A stretch of DNA of 64,000 bases from Heliocidaris tuberculata (taxonomy: Eukaryota; Echinodermata; Echinoidea; Camarodonta; Echinometridae): contig CM046836.1 of NCBI GenBank assembly GCA_025618425.1, positions 22,859,981-22,923,980 of the forward strand. The letters run 5' to 3'. Each line of letters starts with the position of its first letter. The first letter of the stretch is position 1. The notes below the pieces were generated by a model. That model worked only from the letters and a program-made list of their open reading frames with translations, was not told the DNA's origin and made no database searches. A program made the translations under genes and the position numbers. Below, piece after piece: positions 22,905 to 34,900 of the stretch.

Positions 22905-23710
22905 GTGCATTTGAGAGAAAGAGAGAGAGAGAGATAAGAGGGGGGGGGGGGAAGGGAGATATTACATTTCATATTAGAGAAAGAGACATAGGAGGGAAAG
23001 AGAAACAATACTTCATGTGAGAGGGACAACATATCTCTTGTAAATATACATCTTCGGATAGAATGGCACAAGAACAACTGATGACTAAATACACCTTAGA
23101 AAGAGAGAGAGAGAGAGAGAGATGGGGGGGGGAGATACTACATTTCATATTAAAGAAAGAGACGTATGAGAGACAGAGAAACAATACTTCATCTAAGTGG
23201 GAGAGACAACACATCTCTTGTAAATATACATCTTTAGGATAGAATGGCACAAGAACAACTGATGACAAAGTACACCTTAGAAAGAGAGAGAGAGATAAGG
23301 GAGGGGGGAGATATTACATTTCATATTAAAGAAAGGGTCGTATGAGAGAAAGAGAAACAATACTTCACGTAAGTGAGAGAGAGACAATAAATCTCTTGTA
23401 AATATACATCTTGTGATAGTATGACACAAGTACAACTGATGACAAAATACACCTTAGAGAGAGAGAGAGATAGAGAGAGGAAGAGATTGATCATTTGAGA
23501 TAAAGAGACATTTTGGGGAGAGACAGAAATATTGATACACCTCTTGTAATAAAATAGATAACGTAAGAGATAAAACAATAGTGTATACCTCATGTGTGAG
23601 AGAGAGACAATATACATGTACCTGATGTGAGAGACAATATACCCTTGTGAGAAAGAGAGAGGATATAGGTCACGTGAGAGAAGAGACAATATACCTTGTG
23701 TAAAAAAGCT
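22905..23710. repeat. AG-rich tandem array, about 180-bp period
   Basis: CTCTTGTAAATATACATCTT occurs at about 23035, 23215 and 23393 (spacing 180 and 178 bp), each followed by ACTGATGAC...TACACCTTAGA and an (AG)n run. Degenerate units continue to about 23700. Ser/Leu-rich minus-strand frames across it are artefacts. Confidence 0.85.
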
Positions 23711-24221
23711 GGGACACAATCCATCTTGAGTTCATGCTTACAAAATAAGTTAAACAAGGAAAAACTTCGAGTGACAGCTACATAGCAAACATGTACCATC
23801 TAACTTACACCGGGAGGCGTGTGTGACTTTAAATCAAGGAGTTTCTTTGACTTATTGTGATTAAAGAGAAGATTTGAGCTCTGGTAAAGGTCAAAAATAA
23901 TTTGTGAGTTTTCTCATTCGTTTTATGTCAGTTTGGAATTAAATCATATTAGTGATATCCCCTGGAAAGGACTGCTCTTTAAATGCCCTCATATTCCAAG
24001 TATGAAAAGAGCTGAAGTGTTTGGACAAACATTTATCGAACATTTGTCTGTAGTCCCATATACACATTTCTGTGTGCAGTGACATGCTTTTCTGTTAGAC
24101 TGAGTCAATTTCTTATAATTTTGACAAATCTCAAACCTCACATTAAACACTTATGTACTACATAATTAACCTTTCCCAACTGCTTCCAGTCAGGTTCTTT
24201 CAAAAATGTAATTGCATGACC
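23711..24221. other. Spacer, nothing recognised
   Basis: Part of 23870-24100 resembles 34480-34700 (TTTGTGAG, GAATTT, TGTCCCCTGAAAAGGA, CAAATGCCCTCATATT). It is therefore a copy of a dispersed repeat, also present in UBC9 intron 4 and exon 5 flank. Confidence 0.45.
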
Positions 24222-24311
24222 AGGGGCCTGTAACATAAAGAGATAAGCCATGTACTGAAGAGTTACAATTGATCGTAAGATTGATTGTATCTCTTTATGT
24301 TACAGGCCCCA
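24222..24311. repeat. Short foldback, GGGGCCTGTAACATAAAGAGA ends
   Basis: GGGGCCTGTAACATAAAGAG and CTCTTTATGTTACAGGCCCC are perfect inverted repeats around a loop of about 50 bp. Confidence 0.88.
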
Positions 24312-24387
24312 TAACTCCTTTATCTTTAAATCCTTTCAATACAGCCATTACATATCATTAGGAGGTCAAGTTGGCTTGTACAGACCT

Positions 24388-24562
24388 GGGCCCCGTTATC
24401 AATAACAAGTTACAACTCAAATAAAAACATTAAAACATTTTTTTTTTTAAAGTTACAATTGTTATAAGCTACATAAATCCTTGAATCTGATTGACGAGAG
24501 CACATTCGTGATAGAAATGGGACAGTTGTTATTGATAACAAGTTTTATGAAACAAGGCCCTG
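24388..24562. repeat. Foldback element, TTATCAATAACAAGTT family
   Basis: CTGGGCCCCGTTATCAATAACAAG on the left and TTGATAACAAGTTTTATGAAACAAGGCCC on the right. The loop contains CTACATAAATCCTTGAATCTGATTG, shared with copies at 33148, 38297, 54511 and 55057. Confidence 0.82.
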
Positions 24563-26559
24563 GCGTCAATACCAATGATTCTAGTGAAGGAAAAAAAAAA
24601 AAAGAATCTGGCATATTTCAAGAAATATACAGCTCTCCGTGTACAAATGCTGCATAATAAATATTTCTGTGCATACATCGTGTGCTGAGAGCCAGAATGG
24701 TGTTAACTCTGAAAAATATGAGTCAGGCCCTTCTGGCACTCAGCAGATGACATATATAAAATTCTAAATTTACACATGTCAATGTTATACTATCTCACAT
24801 ATCATGATCATCATTTCCCCCATGCAGACAGCTCACAAATCCCCCACTGTAGAAGAATATATCTGATATAGAAGTCTTGCTATACCTTACAGAAATATTA
24901 CATTGACTTTAGGGCTAAGTGCTCTGTAGCTGCGCACATAGAGGTATTAGCTCTCCAGAAAAAAAAAAAGAATGCCTTTCTTTCAACATATATGTACATC
25001 TGGCATGGCACACATCATACATTCTTCAACAAGCAGTCCTCTGATATATAGATTTCAACAGCCAAATCAAAGCACTGTCATTCTGCGAAATGTTCTGAAA
25101 TGTTACGTGGCTGATATCTTGTCAATTGTGGGTAAGCTTACTAAAGCTGCAGCACATGTACCATTCATGTAAACATTGCTGCAGGTTAATGAACACAACG
25201 TGCATATTATCAACTAACGGATGAACATACACTTGTTGTATACAACAGCTTGGCAGCTCCATAGTTGCACAAAAATAAGGATCTCTACAAAGGCGAGTAC
25301 ATTAATCAACAGCTCAAATTGGCAACGTTTCAGAATTTTGCAATGTACACTTAAAAGTCAAATAGCTGCATGGGCAAATTGATTTACAGTACAAGTTAAA
25401 TGAAGATGAAACAGTTTCTAAGCGAAAACAATAAAAATGAAGAGATGTTCAGATACTGCAGCACATTAAGGTTTTCTTTGAGGGGCTACAGATATGCAAA
25501 GCAATGAGTAGTGTATCAATCTTGATGACTTCTGTAAGATATCAAAAGGAGCTTTCCCTAAACATAATCAAATCATGCAGTCTTCTACCCGCCAAAGCCT
25601 TATGATAGGCTTAATTGCATTTAAGGGTAACTGGTGCATTCCAACGGATAGAATGCAGGTTGCATACATCATGGGCTGCTATACCAGGCAAGCATTCGGG
25701 CAAATCTAAAACGAGCTTTTGGGTTGTCAAGAATGACATTTGCTGAAGAGGTATGCCCAGCCTTCTCGCCAGTACACTGAACCCTTGGCGCTGATACCAA
25801 GGGTGAGGAATCTCAGAAAATGAAAAATCCAATTCAATTCAATTTAATGTGTAGATTTTCTCAGCAAGGGTACTGACAAGGGTAATAAATCAGTCAATGC
25901 CTACTTTCAATCTCCAAAGTTGTTTCGATCCTCCCAAACCACCTCCCTGGGATGTCATAAGGACATTATTTCACTCAGTATGGACCAATAAATGCGCCAG
26001 TCCATACTTTCAACCTGCAAAAAATTGCTTTGGTCCTCTCAGATCACCCCCATGGGATTCAGTAAACCCACATCACGGTCCATTTGAACCATGCGTAAAC
26101 TTTTTTTTTCTGCCGAGAAGCCTGGGTATGCCCCAAAATTTGAATGCTGGTATATTTGTGAGCCTTTCTTATCATAGGAAATTTTTGAGCATATTTTGTG
26201 AACTGTATCTAAACACATACTTTGACATGGCTCTCTCAAACCCTAACAAGTTGAATCATTGGTTAAAGACCTGTACTCATTTAAAAAAGATTCTTAACTA
26301 TATAACTAATCCAAGAGCACCCCACACTGGCACATCTCAAGCAAATAAGGGAGCTGTATTCTGGGCCATAACATCAAAGATGATCCATGGAGTAGGGAGA
26401 TGGCTACTCAGTGGTATCCAGACCGTTGATCACGGCTCTATCCATTGGGCTTATAGAGCTCAGTGGGTGTCCTTCATACTTCATAGGCATACCACAATAT
26501 ATCTTCTTATCATAAAGTTATGTAATGCTACTGATTTTTAATGAACATTTTATCGGCTA
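24563..26559. other. Downstream flank of UBC9, mostly unexplained
   Basis: Contains a hairpin-forming AGAGCCAGAATGG...CCTTCTGGCACTC at 24688-24742. It also holds a loosely duplicated stretch at 25890-26060 (TACTTTCAATCTCC... and TACTTTCAACCTGC...) that resembles 45600-45650. The 214-codon plus-strand frame at 25897-26541 matches no family I know. Confidence 0.35.
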
Positions 26560-26974
26560 TTAACCCTCCTTTTAGTGACACTTTTGAAGTATCTTTTGAT
26601 CCAAAAGGCTAGGAATTACATATTATACATGAGCAGAAAGAGCAAAAATCAATGAGAATTTCGAGTCCATTTCTAGTACAGTACATTTTACCGTTTATGA
26701 ATAAGAGCGATTTAATTCCAGCTAATAATAAAACTCTCTAAATTGGCAACGCACTATAAAAGATATAATCACTATTTTTGTGTGCAAATTAGCAATTTTC
26801 TGTTAAATTTTTTGATTTTCATTCACATTGGTTCATGTAATATACTTTTTTATTTTTAAAAAAACTACACATTTATGTAGGAGTGGAAAATAAGAATAAT
26901 TGTTGCCAATTTGAGGAGGAAAAAATTATTGAGACCATTAGAAAACTTTGAACTGCTATGGGAGTATGGGTTAA
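26560..26974. mobile_element. TTAA-flanked MITE, family A, diverged copy 3
   Basis: TTAACCCTCC on the left and ATGGGTTAA on the right, 415 bp. It shares AGTTGAGCAGAAAGAGCAAAAA-like and TTGCCAATTTGAGG phrases with family A but is clearly older. Confidence 0.65.
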
Positions 26975-27184
26975 AGAGCAAGAAGGGTATATCTTGTACA
27001 TTATCTGGTTTTAATGCCCTTCTTGTTCTCAGCAGACACACACGCTGACCCCCTATCCCTTTCTTATAAATACCCACTCTGCAGTCGGAATTTATAAAGT
27101 GAGCAAATGGTAGATCCTCTTTATACAGAGAAGACTAACTTGTAAGGAATGCAAACTCTGTCAATTACTGAAACATTTATATCT

Positions 27185-27252
27185 CTGTTAAGAGCCAGAA
27201 GGTGCTAACTCTGTGTACAGGAGTTAACGCCCTTCTGGCTTTCAACAGACGA
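27185..27252. repeat. Hairpin AGAGCCAGAAGG / CCTTCTGGCTTTC
   Basis: AGCCAGAAGGTGCTAACTCTG pairs with GAGTTAACGCCCTTCTGGCT. A related hairpin is at 24688-24742, and a half-site (ATGCCCTTCTTGTTCTCAGCAGAC) is at 27010-27036. All end near a CTCAGCAGA-like sequence. Confidence 0.6.
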
Positions 27253-27351
27253 CACGTAGGTAGACTTTCTCAGCAAATGGTCAATATTCGTCTCCTGATA
27301 TTCCATTCCTGCCCATCTGTCAACCTTCCACAGCAAAATAATAGGATGATC

Positions 27352-27938
27352 TTAAAGGAAACCAAAACCCAAGGAGAGAATCAGTGTTATTGGAAAGTGA
27401 AAATTCAGAGAAGCACTTTACAAAAAGTTTCATTAAAATTGGTTAAAAAATGAGAGAGTTATGGAAGTTTGAAAAGTCTCGTTTTACTTTCTATGGGGAT
27501 CCTCAAATTGGCAAAATTGCTTCAAAATGGCTGATTCTGTGAACAACTCTCCATTTGTTTTGTACACAGATTTTCAGATTTTCCCCAATATCTCTCAGGG
27601 TGCTCCTTGTCTCCTCCTGAACTCGACATATGTGGTGTAAAATACATTTTCCCATTATATATGTTGAGCTCAGAAGGAGATTAACTGCACCTTGAAAGAT
27701 AATGGGGAAAATCTGAAAATCTGTGTACAAAACAAATGGAGAGTTGTTCACAAAATCAGCCATTTTGAAGCAATTTTGCCAATTTGAGGATCCCCATAGA
27801 AAGTAAAACGAGACTTTTCAAACTTCCATAACTCTCTCATTTTTTAACCAATTTTAATGAAACTTTTTGTAAAGTGCTTCTCTGAATTTTCACTTTCCAA
27901 TAACATTGATTCTCTCCTTGGGTTTTGGTTTCCTTTAA
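27352..27938. mobile_element. TTAA-flanked palindromic MITE, family B, copy 1
   Basis: TTAAAGGAAACCAAAACCC ... GGGTTTTGGTTTCCTTTAA, 587 bp. Arms of about 230 bp pair almost perfectly; only about 120 bp in the middle is unpaired. It is nearly identical to 36369-36955, which has the same length. The ORFs on both strands are mirror artefacts. Confidence 0.93.
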
Positions 27939-28868
27939 GAAATACAGTGTATTTTGTATGCTTTTTACACATTTGTTTCATAAAAGAAGCGGAATCTGGA
28001 GTTGATAACATTAGTGCGAAGGTAAACAAAATAGGAATCATTCCTCGAAAATAGGAAAGGTTGGCAGCTATGATATTCTAGCAGATCTTGTTCATAAATT
28101 TCCATCCAAATACTTTGGTATCACTCCATCGACTTTTGTCAATGGAAGGGTGGAGGGGGGGAGTTACAAGTTACTCACTTTATAAAGCATATGTGTTAAA
28201 TTTAATGGTCCAAGGGGGGGGGGGGGGCTAATCAATATTTTTCTTTTTTCTTTGGCAATGCAAGAATTGCTCTATTTCTAAACAAAGAGCCTCTAAGTCC
28301 TCCCAATGAGAACAGTGACATAAATGCACCTGACAATATCAGATCCAAAGATTATAAATACAAAAAAAACATATTCCCAAGACCATAATTTCATCCAAGT
28401 CTCATTACATTTCAAATTTCAATTTCTTCTCTTCACAAATTCGTAGATCTGATGCAAATGACCCAGGTACCTACTGACAACTTTGAGGGTGACACTAGTA
28501 TGATCAAAATACAACAAGCATGGCACTTTACAATGCAGCAACAATGGGAACGATCCCGGGGGGTGTCCTACTTTCATACACTACACTCAACGAAATGAAC
28601 TATAACAGGGCTGAAAACAGAAGAAAACATTTGGGCATCACTTTCATACTGCAGCTGGATTCTTGGATATAAGACTCTCTCTCTTTCTTGGCTCCCTTCA
28701 ATAGTTCATTCACAAAACGCTCAAACGAGCTCAATTTGCAGCTGCCATCCTCCAAATTGTAATAAAAAGTCCATATACTCCTGATTTGGCTTTCAACTCC
28801 ATGACAGAAGGGATAGTTCATCTAGCGTTTGGCTCATCGATCCCCAAGGATGGAGGGCGGGGGGGAGC
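27939..28868. other. UBC9 3' flank / probable 3' UTR start
   Basis: Directly follows the UBC9 stop codon on the minus strand and so probably includes its 3' UTR. G runs at 28155-28162 and 28214-28227. Polyadenylation site not determined. Confidence 0.35.
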
Positions 28869-28962
28869 CTATGCCTTGCTGTTCGACTGGTGGGCCTCCC
28901 GCACTGGGGCAAACCTCCTGGCCTGCTCCTTCACTTTCTTCTCATATTGCATCCGGTTTTGT
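28869..28962 (-). CDS. UBE2I: UBC9 coding exon 7 and stop
   Basis: Acceptor ACTCCCCAG. The first base completes Ser138, then [20 protein letters not shown] and the extension [10 protein letters not shown], stop TAG at 28871-28869. The extension is polar and has no match in the vertebrate protein as I know it. Confidence 0.94.
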
Positions 28963-31900
28963 CTGGGGAGTAAGTGAAGAAAAAGATATGTCACAATATA
29001 GCTCAGTGGTCGAAATTGGGGACACAACCGTAACTTATTTTAATTAGTGTTTAGATTTGTAATTGTAATGATATAGAAATAATATTGAGAAATTATGACA
29101 TACCAAGTGCTGACAATAATTAAGACCATGTATGGATCGAAATGTGTTTAACAGATAGCGCCAATACAATTTTACAACTCATATGTGCAAAATTCTAGAA
29201 GTAGGCAAATGCATGGTAATTTGTCCTGTGCATTACTGACATCATGAGACTTTTTAGTATACTCCATGCTTCTATCAAGTTGACAGCCCTACTTGAGTTG
29301 AAATAAGACCTAATAACAATGAAAAGGACACTTGTGATGTTCACTTTTGTTTATTTTTCTTTTTTCATGGTACTGATCAGGCCTAGCGCTAGGTACAATT
29401 TGCATCTCATTAACCCCTGGTTTGTTTTTAATTACCAACGGACTTCTAACTCAGTGCGTGCGTGCGGTCATCACAATGGCAAACAAGGAACTATAATTTG
29501 CGCCTCTATTTTGGCGATTTATGAGCTGAAACTTCCCACATGAACTGATTTGTAGTTATAAATGATTGTCTGCAAAAATCCTGAAATATGATGACTGTTT
29601 TGACGAGTTATAGCAACATTTTGAAATGAAAACGTCAAAAAAGTATGTGTCTATTTTTTTCTGACACAAGTCTACCCCTGCATAAATATTCATGAAACTT
29701 CATTTCCTTATTCGGGGGTGTATATTCCTTATTTAGACAAAGTTTCGCTGATGCGACTTCTTTCTTTGCAGAGATACTACGTCTTTTTCACACGATATCT
29801 TGCAGCAATTTAGAGCAGCAAATTGTGCGCAGTGATGCCAAATTCATGATCTGCACATACGATATTCATGAGTCAGTCGTAGTCAGCTCATTCATAGATT
29901 GCGCATGCGCATGGCCCATGGAGCACTCGGAGCACTCGCGCACAGAGCTCAGCCCTACACAGATTTCAACGCATGGGACGTGGTTGTAATATTTTTCTGT
30001 TATGTCAGCCTCGGCGATCTGACACCGAGATCCTTTTTTTCTGACACAACTCTATGCGGAAAATTCACCTCAAGTAAATACCATACGATTGTAGAAAATT
30101 GTACAATAAAATGATTCATGACAGTGATTTTCTTGCGAATCTAGCTGAAATGAGGAATTTTAGGAGAAGTTTAACAGGTAAAATATTCTGTTTGTAACCA
30201 AAGAAATATCGCTAAAATTTCATATTTTCCGTTGGTCGAGCTTTGATTTTGCAGTATTGTTGTGAAAGATACATCTATATTTAATAATTTTTCGAACTTT
30301 ATGTTTACAAAAAGTGGTGTTTAATACATTATTTTTCAGCTTGCATTTGTAAACAACTTTACGTAAATCGTGGGAAAATGCAAGAACTGGTGAGGTCAAA
30401 GGGGGTCAACCCAATGGACAATCGCTCGCTAATTATAGGGCTAGTCCCCGACTGTGATAGGATAGTTCAAACGACCTAATTCCTTGAAATTGCCCAAAAC
30501 ATCATCTGAGGAAAAAATAGAAAAAAAGATGAAAAACCCTTGTCGGGTGGCATAATAGAAAAACACTACTTACGAGTATATTGTGTAGGCTTCTGCCTGG
30601 GCTGGGTCATTGATGTTAGGATCATTTAGTAAGTCCTGGATGCCAAGCAAAATCTGTGAAGAAATGGACAGAAAAAATACAAAATCACTATGGTAAGAAT
30701 ACATACTAGCCAAGGTAGATCCATTCATGATCCTAAAAAATAAAGAAGTATAGACATGATGCATGCCTGTTGTCTATGAATTTATAATCAATTAGCAGTA
30801 ATCTGTAATACCCTTTCAAGTATGATATTATGGGCTTCTTCTAGATACAATACCTTTTGGCAAAATTTCATATTTTTCATCATGCTACAGCGCAACCAAG
30901 GTGGGGGGGGGGGGGGGGCGCTGTCCTGTAGTCAGTAATAATGGAGGCTAACAATGCAAACCACTGTAAAATGTAGACTAATGTTAAAGTGTACCAATCA
31001 CCAAAAAATATTTTGCTCTGTATGTTACGGGTTCCATGTCACTATACTATATTCGAAATATGAGCTTCAAATTTTGATGCTATAAAGAGATATTGCAAGT
31101 TGAAATACATTCCAAATAAACAATACAGCGACTTGAGGGGAGACTAGTCAATGCACCCGTACATGTACGCACTAGCATAGAATAAGGGCCCGCGAGGAAC
31201 CGAACTCGGAGTTGGGTTCCGAGCGTGGAAGCTTTATGTTTTCCTTCATTATCTTCATATTCCTTAACCGTTAACTCTAAGACCAAGAAGACCAAGTGTT
31301 TCGAGGTTAATTTTATACATTCTGCCTGTACAAAAGTTATTTTTAAAAGTAGTAATTCAAACTTGGTTTATAATTTTTTTTTTCATAAAGCACCATCTCT
31401 TTCAAGATGAACAATGAAAAAAGGCACTCCATTTGTAAACTTGCGTCACAATTTCACAAATAATTTGTGATACAGGACTGTAACGTACACAGCATCACAA
31501 AAGGTTATTCACACATTATGACACAGTAAACTGCAGCACTTTTTTTTACTTCTCATGTACATGGCAAGCGGGATAACAAGAAGCTTGCGGGAAATGCCCA
31601 GGGCAGTCTTGCCTGCATTGTGCAATTATCTAGGCAAAATGTTCACTTTGTGAAAAATCAAAGGTTGGGGCACTTAAGGGGTGCTGTCCCCTGAGGCCCC
31701 CCCCCCCACCCCCACCCCCATGTGGGCCAGATAGGAAATCCATTTGTAGAACCTAAATCCCCTTCAACTAAGATTTATTGGATGGTGAAGTTCATTTGAA
31801 ATCAAGCCGTGTGTTTTAAAGAAGCAGAATATTTGTACATGAAATAATCGCCATTGGGGCACTTTTGGGGTGCTGCCCCTCCATCAGACCCCTTGAAGAT

Positions 31901-34900
31901 AATGATCTACTACACTTTAACAACTTGAAGTCTCCTTCCCCTAAGAATGATTCCTACTTAATTTGGTAACAATCTACATGTAGCAGTAGGTTTTACAGAT
32001 GAAGGAAATATGTCAATTTGGTGTCACAGGCTCAGGGAGGGTGGGGGGGGGGGGGGGGGAGCCATGCATTTGAAAAATATCATATTTTCACAATAAGGGC
32101 ACTTTAGAGGTGCTGCTCCTGAGCCCCCTTGGGGGCAAGGTATCCTATTTAGGAAATTGAGATCTCCTTCCTCTGAGGATGATACCTACCAACTTTGCTT
32201 ACAATCTTGCAACAGGACTTAATGAAGAAGAAGGAAAAATGAATCTTCAGTCATTATTGGTGCTTTTGGGGGCACCACCCTCAAGACTTTAGCACCCCCC
32301 CCCCCCACCCTATATTGGTAGGTATCCCCTCTGTATTAATTTAGATCCTCCTTGCCTAAGGATGATCCCTGCCAATTTTGGTTGAAATCCACACCCAGCA
32401 AAGTTTAGAGAAAAAGTCAAATGCATGTTTACAAAACATGTACATACTACAAACATGTATGTACAGACAAAACTAAATTTTACTAAAAACTTAACCGAGT
32501 TAACCTGTCAGTAGGTGACCTTTAATGTGATGAAAATGTAAAATTTGGGTATTCATTTAAAAGAAGATGACATGAAGACAATCCCTACCAAGAATGATGC
32601 CAAGTGTCAAAGGATTTGAACAAATAATTTTGAAATAAAGTAAAAATTCAAAAACCTAACCTCAGGTTAAGTTTTTGGAACACAATTGAACTCAATTGAC
32701 CTTAATTGACCTTTGCCAGTGACTTCTGAGCTGAAATTTGTTCCACATTATTTGTGATACTCTACAACTCTTGTGTGTAAGGTTCATGGAAATTGAAAAT
32801 AAACTTTTGAAATGAGAGCATTTCCAAAACTGTTCACACCACAGCCGTCGGAAAAGCGGCGCCTATGTCTTGCTTTTTGCTTAGGCGAGACAAAAACTAT
32901 CTGCGTGTAACAAAGACCCCTAAGCGTACTCACTTTAATATACTCCAGACACACTGACAAGACCAGCATGTACACCTGGGCCCTGTTGCATAAAACTTAC
33001 CATTAATAGTAACTCTGCTATCAATGGTAACTAGTACTAACTACCATGGTAACATCACTCAACAGCCAATCAAAATCAAGGTTTCCATGGGAGTTACCAT
33101 TGATGGCAAAGTTACTGTTAATGGTAAGTTTTATGCAATGGGGCCCTGGGGAGCGTTTCATTAAGCGTTTTGTCAGTGATTTTTACCGACAACTGTTATA
33201 AGCTACTGAAATCCTTGCATCTGATTGGCTGAGGGCAAATTTGTTAGCAAAAATCACTGACAAGACACTTGATGAAACACTCCCCAGACTGACAACAGAC
33301 TGAACAATAAATTACAGTATCCTGTAATGGCCCAAAATCAATCAGTCTAGAGTCAATTTGGAGTTGGTTTGGTAGTGTAACCGCAGTATAATCTGTGTGT
33401 TATGAGATACAGAAAAGTGAGGTGCACTGTGCACAACCCTTGCATAATTTTATTTTGTCACTGCAGTTTTTTTGAGGCAATGCATCTCATCACATGGCGC
33501 CAGGGCTTTACAGAGAATGCCTCCCGGAAACCATAAATAATCTAAAACTGCATTCAAAGACATGTTATGCCATGGGCACAACAGGCCATGCACTTCTCTG
33601 CACCTAGTCCACGCTGTACCTTTTTGCCATGCCCGCAGGAGCTATTGGACATGTCCAAGAAAAGCAGCGTGTGGCTGGGATTTTTTTGATGAACGCAAGT
33701 GATATGCCCAGCTGTTGTACTCCTTGCACAGATTGCAATGGCTTCTTGTGAACATCATACAAGCTTCTTGCAGAGCTCTCACGGAGGCACGTGGTGCCAT
33801 ACGCAGTCATATGGAGCCGTACCACAACACACGACAGTTGCATAGCACCTGAAAGGGGCTGGTATGTTCACCTCATGGGTCCTTGCAGGTAGGAGGGAGG
33901 TATGTTTGAGAGGAAGTAGTAAGACACCCAAAAGAGATTGCAAGAAGGACGTATACGAATCACAGGAACAGACCTGTTCACAAAGTTATTCAAATTTATG
34001 GATGTTTCTTTCCTGAGGTCCTAGTAACCATTCCATTATTAAACAATGAACTACAATAATTGGAATCCAGTTTGCATATACTTGTTGCTGTCTGACAAGC
34101 CTCTGACAAGCTTTCAGATTGTCAAGAACAACCTTTGTTTTAAAAGTATGCATAAAATTTGAATATATTTGTGAACAGGTCTATTGGCCTACAACCTGAC
34201 TGCAGCTGCAGACACACATACTTGCAAAAAGACGCACGGTGAGTTGTGACCATAGCATTACCTGTTTAATTGTAACAGCAGGTCTCCAGTCTTTATCCTC
34301 ATCCAACAGAGAGAGACACACCGTGCCTGATGGGTATACATTCGGATGGAACAAAGGAGGGTCAAATTTACCTGCAAGTGGATTGAGAAAAAACATAATA
34401 GAATTGTTCAGCATCAAGTCAAGATCAAGATACGTACGCATACAAATTGACTTAAAGAAAAGGTCGAGTTCTGGTAAGATGGAACATAATTTGTGAGCTT
34501 ACTCTTTCTTTCTGTTTATGTTTATTTGGAAGAATTTTGCTGTAGAAATGTCCCCTGAAAAGGATTGTTCTTCAAATGCCCTCATATTTGAAATATTTAA
34601 AAAATAGCTGCAGTGTTTGGACCAAGCATTCATGCCACCGGTTTGTGTAGTCTCATAATACACATTTCTGAGCACAGCGTATGTGACTTTCAGCAATAAT
34701 GAGTCAAGTATCATTTTGATAATAATGTTATCTCATGATCATAACTCAACTCTTTACGGTCAATATATATAAAGCGACTTAATTCGGTCAATATATAAAG
34801 TGACTTAATTCCCAAGTTTCAATTACGTAAGATGACAAATTTGGAACGCCTTGAGGCTTACCAAACATGCCATCTGCTTCAAATGGGGGTGTTCTTCAAA

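Noticed and set aside
22905..23710. CRISPR-like array (regular repeats with spacers)
   Set aside because: Units are about 180 bp, the intervening sequence is itself repeated, and the genome is eukaryotic.
25897..26541. A 214-codon plus-strand ORF as a real gene
   Set aside because: No recognisable domain and no splice or start context. It overlaps a loosely duplicated repeat and the start codon is in a poor context.
27503..28054. Mirror-image ORFs on both strands at 27.5-28.0 kb and 36.5-37.0 kb
   Set aside because: They arise from the palindromic MITE family B and repeat identically in the second copy.
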